The notes beneath the pieces were generated by a model. The model was not told where the DNA came from, made no database searches, and saw nothing but the letters and a program-made list of their open reading frames with translations. This document shows, in pieces, positions 39,201 through 48,046 of a stretch of DNA of 64,000 bases. How positions within the stretch are numbered: position 1 is the stretch's first letter; each line of letters opens with the position of its first letter. The stretch is from NCBI GenBank assembly GCA_044507695.1, contig JBIQJD010000008.1, positions 130,820-194,819 on the forward strand, read 5' to 3'. The position numbers and the translations under genes are program-made. This DNA is from JBIQJD01 sp044507695 (GTDB lineage Bacteria > Bacteroidota > Ignavibacteria > Ignavibacteriales > Ignavibacteriaceae).

Positions 39201-39541
39201 GCTTTAGTACAACATTCTTTCTTGATATCAGCAACCTGTTTAACTTCAAAGTTAATTTGCTTAACAGGGGTTATGCATTCAGGCGGGCAACAGATGATCA
39301 AGGAAATTTCACTGAATGGAAGGACACAAAAGATTATCTCGCTTCACTTCATCTGCCGTATTTTAATTCACCCGAGTTTGATCAGCTTCGTGAACAGAAT
39401 CCCGGTCTCTATATTCCGGGAGATGATAAGGTTGGTGAACTACAATCCGAATCAAAACCTTATATAAACAATCCAGATTATACTTATTTCATTCATGGCC
39501 AGCCGAGAGATATCTGGTTTGGAATAAAAGTAGATTTTTAA
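36257..39541 (+). CDS. TonB-dependent receptor with carboxypeptidase-like regulatory domain
   Basis: Second outer-membrane receptor (1094 aa). Signal peptide ends near S-F-A-Q. A beta-sandwich domain, about residues 30-110, with G-A-A-T-N-I-E-G-R-Y-F-I, is followed by a plug with I-R-G-G-S-A-D-Q-T and a barrel that ends in phenylalanine (I-K-V-D-F), as outer-membrane barrels usually do. The plug differs from that of the 26695 receptor, so the two are not recent copies. The next two genes, a large secreted protein and a PorV-like barrel, follow at 13 and 15 bp. Confidence 0.92.
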   Translation: MKKRINFKPAIILLLLTLFVFSSFSFAQKSKIEGVIKDAETGEPLFGANVVLLNTNLGAATNIEGRYFIINVPAGTYDVQASMIGYAKKIVVDVLVSPDRVSKVDFELSSDIIQSEEVIVVAQKNVLHKEVSNTQLVVTDEQILNTAGIRDVNAFLEKQPGVSTNNGFLEIRGGSADQTGTFINGMSYNNAAVGNAETAIPLSSIDQVSLLSGGFTAEYGNFRSGLINVTTKTGSKSEYHGTITVSRNVPHLKRFGPYLSDPLSPELAPYLDASIAFEGNPLFDGWNRRAEEFNQGRPPENQAAPLDYYLLAAWMHMAYPDYDGLAKLGYTVPEEQQKLFTEHARKEEGIDANIDAGFGGPVPFISKYIGDATFFISHNAKENYYIVPVSRRSQQSFVTLATIKSYPSPSLTLTLNGMWRRQLGVSPLKPAFGDSPNADREGGFMPIDNLKYFAALSNRDEGVNYWFDPPIFPLLDQTTQMGGFNLNHVISNTTFWEFAASYLSIKDHSPTGDNRNPAILTNFGPFPVTEMPYGKLQFAPNNRVIYISGTDTIDYTYPNYDALPGVSRRFRGKEGDLYTNVHTQQLRLKFDLVSQFGSHHYFKTGIEYNRIDIDHKLWLKWNRTGPYNSFEYNYHRIPSQTGFYLQDQISYEGINANVGFRLDYYYGGGGKWPMGDPYAISFTSTFGGAPRNPGAAADSFYAILASGRSLIWEKWEEYDKEHPGFLQPIKNHLTFSPRLGVAFPVTEDSKFYFNYGHFRSNPPYYSMFLYKYRYDKNGLYEMSNPNLEPPKTVSYELGLSYNVYENIILNLSGYYKDVTGENGDINYQNVDGTVDYDRWESNNYEDIFGLELNITKNDNSWLTGWLNFNYMLKKSGYTGLATLSETRIDEERINLAAGSVERFLPRPALNGNITFRSPHNLFGAGLLSDVFADWRATFFVEWSAGNYFTFNPLNKQHLSNNLQWPDYYMVDFRLSKTIQLLGFSTTFFLDISNLFNFKVNLLNRGYAFRRATDDQGNFTEWKDTKDYLASLHLPYFNSPEFDQLREQNPGLYIPGDDKVGELQSESKPYINNPDYTYFIHGQPRDIWFGIKVDF

Positions 39542-39554
39542 GATGGAGATTTAA

Positions 39555-41738
39555 ATGAGAATCAAATTCTTATTCACGTTAATTCTTGCCGCACTAATAA
39601 TTTTTCCTCTCACCGCACAAAGCCCTGAAACAGAAACGGCTCAAACAAAGGTAACGCGTATTTGGGGCGGAGTTGCAGCAAATGGTGATCAGGCAACTTT
39701 TGATTACCGTGCAGGGTTTTTCCCGAATGATTTTGATCTGCTTCAGCACAGAGGGCAGGGAAGTGAAAATTATCTTGGTTCAGGATTCAGGCTTGCTGCT
39801 ACAAATTGGGTTGGCCCCGATGATTCACTTTATCCCGCTGCTGTGTTTGGTCCTCGGAATGATTATATGCCTTTCGGAAAAGTTACAGAGCCAATTAAAA
39901 GTTATATAAAATATCCTTATACAGATCATTCAGTAAACATGCAGCCGGTTGGTTTGCCAAATTTTGCAGAACATGATCCTTCGGTTTTTGAGGGAAAATC
40001 TTATGATCAGATAATTGAATCTACATATAAAAATGTTCTCGGTGTTGAAGTTAAAAGAAGAGTCCTTGCCTGGAGCCAAACATATAATGATAATTATTTA
40101 ATTATCGAAGTTGAATTAACAAATACCGGTGTTGATAAAATTGGTCCGAACAATGAAGATATTCTTGTAAAAGATACACTAAGGAATTTTTACTTCTCAA
40201 TGAACCAGGGAATTACTAATAATTATTATTCAAACGGATCTTATCCCGCACCGCCATCGGGTGAAAGACCTAATTATTCCTATGTATGGCAGCATTATTA
40301 CGGCGCAAGGGAAGGTGATTCACTTCGTGTGTTTTATTTTTATAGTGCTGATGATCCTGCAGCTCCGGGTGATAATATGGGTGCGCCGGTTATCAGCCAG
40401 AACGGAAGACTTCTTTATTCTAATATGATTTTCTATACAATACTTCATGCATCTAAAGAACCATTTACAGATCCGGCAAATGATGTAGATGATTTCCTTC
40501 AGCCAAGAGTAACCTATATTGGAACTGAAACAAGAATTCCAAGTCCGGGCAGCGGTGAAGATCCTTATGGAAGCAAAAATTATTGGGCAATAAGCGGTGG
40601 ATATTCTGCCAAATACCCAAAGGAAGGAAGTATTCCCGGAACATTTCATGGAGTTAATAATGATGAATTGGGCATAACTGATTTTTCCAATTTTCCTGCC
40701 GGAACAAAACAAGCAGTTAACTCAAAAAATTTCTGCAGCTTCGGTCCGTATAATTTTCCTCCCGATCATAAAATAAAAATTGTTTACGCTGTAGGTATTG
40801 CAGGAATAGGAATGAAAAAAGCTGCTGAAGTTGGAAGGGAATGGCTTAACGGTACACTTCAGGATCCGCCAAATATGCCCGATCCGGAAGTTGGATGGTT
40901 TCCGCTGCAATTTAAATTTCCAACTGATGCAACAGAGCTTGATAAAAGAAAAGACAGATGGATCAGTATGGGGATAGATTCTGTTTTACAATCCGCCTGG
41001 AGAGCAAAATGGAATTTTGATCATAATTATCAAATTCCCGCTGCACCACCGCCGCCTGAATATTTTAATGTTAGAGGATCAGGTCAATCAGGTGTTTTGC
41101 TTGAATGGAAAAATACCGCAGCCGAAGCAATGGATAATTTTGCAGGCTACGTTATTATGCGGAGATTATCAAACCAGGATACAGTTGATTATCAGCCTAT
41201 CTATAATTCCGGACCCGATGATAAAGCATCAGAACATATATTTGCTGATACAACAGCAGTTTCAGGAGCTTCATATTATTACTACATTCAAACGAAAGCA
41301 GTGATTGATGAGAATGATTTGAATGCTGATCCTACTACTCGCGGAAAAACAATGTACAGCAGCCGGATCTGGGTTCCTAATTTCATTTCTGTAAGCCCGC
41401 CGCCGCGTACATTCTTAACAGATAATATGTCGAAAATCAGAATTGTTCCTAATCCTTACAATATAAATGATCCTTATGTTAAAACCCTTTATGCAGGCGT
41501 TGATGGAAGACGTATTAACTTTTATAATCTGCCTGAAGTTGTAACAATAAAAATCTATACTGAAAATGGTGATTTGATAAAAACTCTTGATCATAATAAA
41601 CGTTTGGATAATGATGGTCAGAATCAGTGGAATCTTGTAACAGACAGCCAGCAAGTTATTAGCAGCGGAGTTTACATTGCTGTATTTCAGAAGCCGGATG
41701 GCGAAACGAGTTATCAAAAATTTATTGTAGTGAGGTAA
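39555..41738 (+). CDS. Large secreted protein with fibronectin type III-like domain
   Basis: 727 aa with signal peptide (cut near L-T-A-Q). The body has no family I recognise. A fibronectin type III-like domain lies at about residues 495-595 (V-L-L-E-W-K-N, Y-V-I-M-R-R, Y-Y-Y-Y-I-Q-T-K). A C-terminal unit has V-P-N-P-Y-N and ends Y-Q-K-F-I-V-V-R, a divergent relative of the T9SS sorting fold. It sits between a TonB receptor and a PorV-like protein with minimal spacing. It may be the surface partner of that receptor; SusD similarity is not visible. Confidence 0.75.
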   Translation: MRIKFLFTLILAALIIFPLTAQSPETETAQTKVTRIWGGVAANGDQATFDYRAGFFPNDFDLLQHRGQGSENYLGSGFRLAATNWVGPDDSLYPAAVFGPRNDYMPFGKVTEPIKSYIKYPYTDHSVNMQPVGLPNFAEHDPSVFEGKSYDQIIESTYKNVLGVEVKRRVLAWSQTYNDNYLIIEVELTNTGVDKIGPNNEDILVKDTLRNFYFSMNQGITNNYYSNGSYPAPPSGERPNYSYVWQHYYGAREGDSLRVFYFYSADDPAAPGDNMGAPVISQNGRLLYSNMIFYTILHASKEPFTDPANDVDDFLQPRVTYIGTETRIPSPGSGEDPYGSKNYWAISGGYSAKYPKEGSIPGTFHGVNNDELGITDFSNFPAGTKQAVNSKNFCSFGPYNFPPDHKIKIVYAVGIAGIGMKKAAEVGREWLNGTLQDPPNMPDPEVGWFPLQFKFPTDATELDKRKDRWISMGIDSVLQSAWRAKWNFDHNYQIPAAPPPPEYFNVRGSGQSGVLLEWKNTAAEAMDNFAGYVIMRRLSNQDTVDYQPIYNSGPDDKASEHIFADTTAVSGASYYYYIQTKAVIDENDLNADPTTRGKTMYSSRIWVPNFISVSPPPRTFLTDNMSKIRIVPNPYNINDPYVKTLYAGVDGRRINFYNLPEVVTIKIYTENGDLIKTLDHNKRLDNDGQNQWNLVTDSQQVISSGVYIAVFQKPDGETSYQKFIVVR

Positions 41739-41753
41739 AAAGGAATTGAAGAC

Positions 41754-42761
41754 ATGAAAAATATTTTAAAAGTATTTTGCCTGTTAATCTTTTTTGTTCA
41801 CTTCAGCTATCCTCAGGTTGATTTGAACAAGACCGCTCAATCAACAATGAACTTTTTACTTGTAGGCACTTCACCAAAAGCTTCAGCGATGGGTGAAGCT
41901 TATACAGCAGCAGGTTCAGGTTCTGAAAGTATTTTTTATAATCCTGCCGGAATAGCCAGATCATCGGGCACTTTTGATATCAATATTAATTATGCAAGAT
42001 GGATTGCCGATATAAATTATTTAAGCGGCGGCGCAACATGGAACATGAATAATATGGGTGTAATCGGTATTCATCTTTTAACAGTTGATTACGGAACAAT
42101 AAACGGCACAAGCCTTATTTATGAAAGTGAAAAAGATCTTTATCCTCTTGGTTATAAAGATAATGGAACAGTAAGCAATGTAGGTGCTTATTCTGTTGGA
42201 TTGACATATGCAAAATCAATCTCACAGGAATTTTCAATTGGCGTTACAGCAAAAATTGCCGGGCAAAATCTCGGGCAGAATTTAATGGAGAACGGAATGA
42301 AGGATAATAATGCCGCAAAGCTTGTTTTTGATGCGGGCATACATTATCTCACCAGTTATAATGATTTCAGATTTGGAATGTCTATCAGAAATTTCTCCTC
42401 AAATCTTAAAAGAGAAGAAATTGATGAACAGCTTCCGTTGGTATTTTCTCTTGGCGCGGCAATAGATTTGATGAAGGTAATTGATGCTGAATTAGCACAG
42501 GATAATCCTGTTACACTTGCAGTGGATTTTCTGCATCAGAATAATTACTCGGAACGTGTTAATCTTGGCATAGAATATAAAATGCTTAATATGATTTCTC
42601 TTCGCGGAGGATATCAGACAAACAGGGATCTTGCTTCGTGGTCAGGCGGAGTAGGATTTAACACATCAATCAATGATTATGATATAGAAGTAAATTACTC
42701 ATACTCGCAGATGGAAATATTCGATGACGTAAGCAGAATTTCTATCATCTTTACATTCTGA
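41754..42761 (+). CDS. PorV/PorQ family outer-membrane protein
   Basis: 335-aa beta-barrel protein with signal peptide. The family signature near residues 35-65 is clear: F-L-L-V-G-T-S-P-K-A-S-A-M-G-E-A-Y and E-S-I-F-Y-N-P-A-G-I-A. It ends in phenylalanine (I-I-F-T-F). PorV is the T9SS shuttle that binds sorting domains; PorQ-like copies assist in similar ways. Here the gene follows a receptor and a secreted protein, so it may be dedicated to presenting that protein rather than being the general T9SS PorV. Confidence 0.85.
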   Translation: MKNILKVFCLLIFFVHFSYPQVDLNKTAQSTMNFLLVGTSPKASAMGEAYTAAGSGSESIFYNPAGIARSSGTFDININYARWIADINYLSGGATWNMNNMGVIGIHLLTVDYGTINGTSLIYESEKDLYPLGYKDNGTVSNVGAYSVGLTYAKSISQEFSIGVTAKIAGQNLGQNLMENGMKDNNAAKLVFDAGIHYLTSYNDFRFGMSIRNFSSNLKREEIDEQLPLVFSLGAAIDLMKVIDAELAQDNPVTLAVDFLHQNNYSERVNLGIEYKMLNMISLRGGYQTNRDLASWSGGVGFNTSINDYDIEVNYSYSQMEIFDDVSRISIIFTF

Positions 42762-42821
42762 TAATTCTACATTCAGATCTAATCAATACAATATTCATTC
42801 AATAAAAACCAGGAGTACTCT

Positions 42822-45779
42822 ATGAAAAAGCTAGTTACTTTCCTTGGAATCATTGCGTGTTGTATTCTGCTGAATCCGGCGGAAGCATTTGCACAGCTGT
42901 TTCAGCAGGATTTCAGCGGGGCGCTAACCGCCGGAAACGCCGGCAGCGGAAATACTATTACTAATGACAGAGTTTATGTTGATCCTGTTTATGCTGATTC
43001 CGGTAATGCCTCAACATCACAATTTACCTATCTTGCAACAAACAATGCCGCTGCATCAATTGAATTAACGGGTGATGGAGTGATGAGATTAATCAGAGGA
43101 GGCAGCGGTACTGTTTACATTGTACGTAATGCAAACTTTGCAGGATCACCGGAAGCTGTAAAAGTGAGCTTTGATTTTAATACTGAAGTAAATACAGGAA
43201 ATTCATCAAGCGCGATTCAGTTTATGCTTGGTACAGATTTTCCGAACAGCAACAATGAACCTTCCGGTTCAAATAAACATTCAAGGTTTTTCATTAACAC
43301 AAAGCAGCAGCCATCTGCTACATGGGGTGTAACTGCCGAAAGTGGTTCATCTGAATCGGCTTATACTACAACAGAAAAAATAATATGGGTTGTTAACAAC
43401 TCCGGTGCTGCATTAAATTATTCTGCACCTGATGGTTCAACTGAAAGTGTTGCGAATGATAGTTATGACGTTTGGATTGGAAATACAAAAGAGATTGATG
43501 ATGCGCCTGCAATAACTGCTGATACACCTCTTAATAATTTTGAAATAAGAATTGCCGGAGGTAATGGAATATATACAATTGATAATCTTTTGATTGAAGA
43601 AGTTACACCCGCAGTAACACACAATTTTTACAGATCAAAAGCAAACGGTAATTGGGATGATACTGCAACATGGGAATCTTCAGAAGATGGAAATACCTGG
43701 GCTGATGCAGCAAGCATTCCTTCAGGTTCTGAATCAATTACTATTACAGATACTGTAACAGTTAATACTGCAGTTACAATTACAGGCTATGTTAAAATAG
43801 AAGGAGATGGGAATTTTACAGTTGGAACAGGATCAGTTACATTTGGTGATGGCAGCACATATGAACATGCACGTAACGGTGGTTCAATTCCGATTGCAAC
43901 ATGGGGAAATAATTCCACCGCTGTTTTTAATGCAATAACTAATACAATGCCCGGCAACAGAAGCCAATCATTTTATAATATTATATGGGATTGTCCGGAT
44001 CAGGCGGGTAATTATAATATGGGCTTTGATGATGATACAATCGGCGGTGATATTATAATAAACAATACAGGTTCTTCAAGATGGTATTTATGCGGTCCAG
44101 CTTCACTTGATACTGTAAGTGTAACTATCATGGGTGATCTTATTCTGAATGCAGGAAATTTTGCAGCTCACGGAACGGGAAATGCAGCTACTTCTGTAAC
44201 AGTTCATCTGCATGGAAATGTAGTTGCATCTTCAGGAAATTTTTCTGTTGCACGCGGTTCGCAGGGCGGTACAGGTACAACTGATTTCTTTGTGCATGGA
44301 GATTTTACACTTACAGATGTTACAACTCAAAATTCAAATTCATCCGGTGCAAAATTTATTTTTGCAGGTGGAACTGCTCAAAATGTTAATCTTACAAATG
44401 TGGAATTTGGCGGCGGCGGTTTACCTGTTCAGGTTCTGTCAGGTTCAACTGTAAATTTAGGCACGAGCCAGATAGGCGGAAACGGTTCTTTCATTGTTGA
44501 TGCAGGCGCAGGTTTGGCAACCGGAAATGCCGGCGGACTTGATAGTGCACTTCAAACTACTGGAAGCAAAAATCTGAGCACTCAGGGAAGTTACACATTT
44601 AATGGAAGTACCGGACAGATAACCGGCAGTATGCTTCCTTTAACTATTGAGAATTTAACTATAAACAATGCAGCAGGAGTTGTATTAAGCGGGAATGTTA
44701 CTGTTGATGGAATATTAAATTTAATTTCCGGAGATCTTGATCTTAATGGAAATATTATAACTCTTGGCGCTTCTGCTGCTTTATTTGAACCGAATAATAA
44801 TACGGTTAAAGGCGCTTCGGGTAAAATTACTACAACAAGAAATCTTGGTACACCATCAGGAATTAATCCCGGTGGAATTGGCATTGAAATAACTGCTGAT
44901 AAGGATCTTGGTACAACAACAATTGAACGCTATCATTCTGCTCCTGTTGGGGGCGGAAATCAGGGAATACTGAGATATTATAATATTCAGCCGGGACAAA
45001 ATAATTCCGGTTTGAATGCAACATTGAAATTTCATTACGATGAATCAGAATTAAATTCAATTGCTGAAACAGATCTTACATTATTTAAATCCGGAACAGG
45101 TGCAGATAATTCATGGGTTCACGCCGGCGGATCGGTTAATCCGGGTGAAAACTACATTGAGATTTCCGGAGTAGAAAGTTTTTCATACTGGGCAGCCGCT
45201 GGTATCAGTGCGCCAATTCCTGTTGAATTAACTTCATTCAGCGCTGTAGTGCAGGAGAAAAGAGTGTTGATTAACTGGTCTACTGCAACAGAAACTCAAA
45301 ATTATGGCTGGGAGATTGAGAGAAAATCTACCGCTGATAACTGGAGTAAAATTGCTTTCGTTCCCGGAAAGGTAAACAGTACGGAAACTTCATACTATTC
45401 ATTTACAGATAAAGAAGTTCTTATCAGTAAAATTCAATACCGCTTAAAACAAATTGATCTTGATGGAACATTTACATACAGCAGTACAATTGAAGTTGAT
45501 GTAAATAATGTTCCGGATAACTTCGCACTGCATCAGAATTATCCTAATCCTTTCAATCCATCAACAACAATTAATTTTGATTTGCCGGAAGAAGCATTTG
45601 TCAATCTTACGATTTTTAACGCATTGGGTGAAAAGGTGATGACACTGATAAATCAAAAAATGGATCAAGGATATTATTCTGAAATTCTTAACGCAGATAA
45701 TCTTAACAGCGGAATGTATTTCTACAGGCTGCAGGTAAATGATTTGATATTCACGAAAAAGATGATGCTGATAAAATAG
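42822..45779 (+). CDS. Large secreted T9SS-sorted beta-helix/beta-sandwich protein
   Basis: 985 aa: signal peptide (cut near A-F-A-Q), an N-terminal lectin-like beta region to about residue 265, then a repetitive domain with D-L-D-L-N-G-N-I-I-T-L-G and a C-terminal T9SS sorting domain (H-Q-N-Y-P-N-P-F-N-P, ending K-K-M-M-L-I-K). Residues of about 640-790 are clearly similar to the middle of the 45910 protein, so the two genes share an ancestor. No catalytic motif is recognised. It probably acts at the cell surface as a binding or adhesion protein for plant cell wall. Confidence 0.8.
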   Translation: MKKLVTFLGIIACCILLNPAEAFAQLFQQDFSGALTAGNAGSGNTITNDRVYVDPVYADSGNASTSQFTYLATNNAAASIELTGDGVMRLIRGGSGTVYIVRNANFAGSPEAVKVSFDFNTEVNTGNSSSAIQFMLGTDFPNSNNEPSGSNKHSRFFINTKQQPSATWGVTAESGSSESAYTTTEKIIWVVNNSGAALNYSAPDGSTESVANDSYDVWIGNTKEIDDAPAITADTPLNNFEIRIAGGNGIYTIDNLLIEEVTPAVTHNFYRSKANGNWDDTATWESSEDGNTWADAASIPSGSESITITDTVTVNTAVTITGYVKIEGDGNFTVGTGSVTFGDGSTYEHARNGGSIPIATWGNNSTAVFNAITNTMPGNRSQSFYNIIWDCPDQAGNYNMGFDDDTIGGDIIINNTGSSRWYLCGPASLDTVSVTIMGDLILNAGNFAAHGTGNAATSVTVHLHGNVVASSGNFSVARGSQGGTGTTDFFVHGDFTLTDVTTQNSNSSGAKFIFAGGTAQNVNLTNVEFGGGGLPVQVLSGSTVNLGTSQIGGNGSFIVDAGAGLATGNAGGLDSALQTTGSKNLSTQGSYTFNGSTGQITGSMLPLTIENLTINNAAGVVLSGNVTVDGILNLISGDLDLNGNIITLGASAALFEPNNNTVKGASGKITTTRNLGTPSGINPGGIGIEITADKDLGTTTIERYHSAPVGGGNQGILRYYNIQPGQNNSGLNATLKFHYDESELNSIAETDLTLFKSGTGADNSWVHAGGSVNPGENYIEISGVESFSYWAAAGISAPIPVELTSFSAVVQEKRVLINWSTATETQNYGWEIERKSTADNWSKIAFVPGKVNSTETSYYSFTDKEVLISKIQYRLKQIDLDGTFTYSSTIEVDVNNVPDNFALHQNYPNPFNPSTTINFDLPEEAFVNLTIFNALGEKVMTLINQKMDQGYYSEILNADNLNSGMYFYRLQVNDLIFTKKMMLIK

Positions 45780-45792
45780 GCAGGTTCAATAT

Positions 45793-45876
45793 GGGGTTGA
45801 CTAATAAATCTATCTGTAGCTTCAAAAATCTTTTCATTAAGAAAAAATGATAATATTTTTTTTATTAGTTAACCCC
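45793..45876. repeat. Long-armed inverted repeat between two T9SS genes
   Basis: Arms of 16 bp at 45793-45808 (GGGGTTGACTAATAAA) and 45861-45876 (TTTATTAGTTAACCCC) pair with a single mismatch across a 52-bp A/T-rich loop. It fills the 130-bp gap before the 45910 gene. It could be a terminator, a small non-autonomous element, or an RNA structure; there is no T-run after the second arm, which argues against a simple terminator. Confidence 0.65.
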
Positions 45877-45909
45877 TGTTATATTATTTAAAAACAAACA
45901 GGTAGCGTT

Positions 45910-48039
45910 ATGAGATTTACATTTTCAATTTTATTCATGGTAATTTTATTAAGTATACAAGATTCAAATGCGCAAATTATTTTCAGCAACGGCACAGGCG
46001 GCGGTGCCTGGAATAATCCTTCAACCTGGCTGGGTGGAACTGTTCCAGGAATTAATCATGATGTGATTATTGCAGGAACAGATTCAGTCTATACAGAATC
46101 AGCAGTTATTGCTAACAATTTAACAATTCTTTCCGGAGGAAGATTTGCAACCGGTATTGATACAGTTGGTGTTGTAAATACTCTTACAATTGAAGCTGAT
46201 GCTTATTACTATAACCGTTCTGATGATCCCACACTTCCCGGCGCAGAATTAATCATTGATCCGCAAAGTTATGTTGTGCACAGCGGAAGCGGAACAGTTG
46301 GCGGTGTAGGTAATGACGTGTTCGGCAATCTAATTATCCAAAGACTTGAAGGCTGCGTACCCGGAACAAGTCTTCTTATTCAGGGAGATCTTATCATTGA
46401 TAACTTTGCAGCCAATGTTGTATTCAGAGGTGCACGCCCGCAAACAGGAAGTCAATCTCATACAGTCTTGGGAGACGTTCATATTCTTAAAGGAACTTTC
46501 TCATGCATCGATGTGGGCGATCCGAATATGTATTGTGAATGGAATATAATGGGAAATGTTTATATAACTGATAGAGAAGAACCGTATCTTGAATCGCGTA
46601 TGGGACCTTTTTCAAGTGCTAATGCTGCAGGACTTGGAGTTATTAATGTTGGCGGTAGTATAATTGTTGAAGGCGGAAGACTTCAGGCTGGCACAAGCAG
46701 CAGCGCCGGATTAGGAGTTGGAATTATAAATCTTGACGGTGATTTAATAATGAATGATAAAAGCAGTGTTGCAACAAATTCTCTTGGCGCGTTCTCCTTA
46801 AATTTTGTAGGAAACCAAACTCAGAATGTAAAGCTTGATGTGAACTTTAATATGTCTACAGCGGTTTATGATACCGTAAAACAAGGCTCAACCGTGGTTT
46901 TTGATTTTGATACAACAAGATGGAGTTCATCTGTTGGAGGTGATTTTGTTGTTGAAGGTGATCTTGAAATAAAAGGTAATTCAAGAATTGCCGGAGCAGG
47001 AAATTTTATTTTAAATGCTGATGCCGGATTAAAAATCGGTAGCCCTCATGGCATTACAACTGATACTTTGGGAAACATTCAGGTTGCAGGAACAAGATCA
47101 TTCAATTCAGATGCACGCTATGAGTACAAAGGAACTTCTGCACAGGTTACAGGTAATGCGCTTCCGGCTGAAGTAAAAGGATTGGCGGTTAATAATCCTG
47201 AAGGATTAACAATCAACTCAAATTACACCGTTAAGAATGAATTAAATATAATTAACGGTGATCTTGATCTTAACGGAAATACCATCACTCTTGGTGAAAA
47301 TGGAAAGCTGAACGAAAGCGCAGGCAATACTGTTAAAGGTGCAGGCAAACTTACAATTACTACTAACGCAGGCGTTCCTTCGTTATTAAATATCGGCGGC
47401 CTGGGCGCATCAATTACTTCTGCAATTGATTTAGGTTCAACTACTGTTGAGAGATATCATTCAGCAGCAAAAGGATTTGATAATGAAGGAATACTGAGAT
47501 ATTACAAAATTACTCCATCTGTTAATGCAAATCTGAATGCAGCAATAAGATTGTATTATGATGAATCAGAATTAAATGGATTGAATGAAGTAAATCTTTT
47601 CATAGCCAAATCACCGGATGGCTCAGATAACTCATGGATTAAAGTTGGCGGCACTGTTAACCCTGCTGAAAATTATGTTGAAGCTTCAGGAGTTTCCGAT
47701 TTATCTTTCTGGACATTAACAAGTTCAGATAATCCAATCACTTCAATAAAAGAAATCAGCGGAGAAAATATCCCATTTGTTTATTCGCTTTATCAGAATT
47801 TTCCAAATCCATTCAACCCTGAAACAAGCATCAGGTTTGATATACCTGAAAGCGGAATTGTTAATTTGAGTGTTTATAATCTTCTTGGTGAAAGAGTTGC
47901 TGTTCTTGTAAATGAAGAATTGAAAGCCGGATTTTATGAACATAATTTTAACATGGATGATTTTTCCAGCGGCGTTTATCTGTATAAACTTACGGCAGGC
48001 GGAAAATCATTTTCTAAAAAGATGATATTAATGAAGTAA
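45910..48039 (+). CDS. Secreted T9SS-sorted protein, paralogous to its upstream neighbour
   Basis: 709 aa: signal peptide (cut near S-N-A-Q), a beta-helix-like region starting G-G-A-W-N-N-P-S-T-W, then the shared module with G-D-L-D-L-N-G-N-T-I-T-L-G, T-V-E-R-Y-H-S-A and Y-Y-D-E-S-E-L-N, then a T9SS domain with Y-Q-N-F-P-N-P-F-N-P ending K-K-M-I-L-M-K. The module is the same as in the 42822 protein. No enzyme motif is seen. It is followed after 7 bp by the pectinesterase gene. Confidence 0.8.
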   Translation: MRFTFSILFMVILLSIQDSNAQIIFSNGTGGGAWNNPSTWLGGTVPGINHDVIIAGTDSVYTESAVIANNLTILSGGRFATGIDTVGVVNTLTIEADAYYYNRSDDPTLPGAELIIDPQSYVVHSGSGTVGGVGNDVFGNLIIQRLEGCVPGTSLLIQGDLIIDNFAANVVFRGARPQTGSQSHTVLGDVHILKGTFSCIDVGDPNMYCEWNIMGNVYITDREEPYLESRMGPFSSANAAGLGVINVGGSIIVEGGRLQAGTSSSAGLGVGIINLDGDLIMNDKSSVATNSLGAFSLNFVGNQTQNVKLDVNFNMSTAVYDTVKQGSTVVFDFDTTRWSSSVGGDFVVEGDLEIKGNSRIAGAGNFILNADAGLKIGSPHGITTDTLGNIQVAGTRSFNSDARYEYKGTSAQVTGNALPAEVKGLAVNNPEGLTINSNYTVKNELNIINGDLDLNGNTITLGENGKLNESAGNTVKGAGKLTITTNAGVPSLLNIGGLGASITSAIDLGSTTVERYHSAAKGFDNEGILRYYKITPSVNANLNAAIRLYYDESELNGLNEVNLFIAKSPDGSDNSWIKVGGTVNPAENYVEASGVSDLSFWTLTSSDNPITSIKEISGENIPFVYSLYQNFPNPFNPETSIRFDIPESGIVNLSVYNLLGERVAVLVNEELKAGFYEHNFNMDDFSSGVYLYKLTAGGKSFSKKMILMK

Positions 48040-48046
48040 ATAAAAA

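Noticed and set aside
36257..42761. SusC/SusD-type polysaccharide utilisation pair
   Set aside because: No protein in the window shows the SusD helical repeats or lipobox; the 727-aa protein is of a different build.
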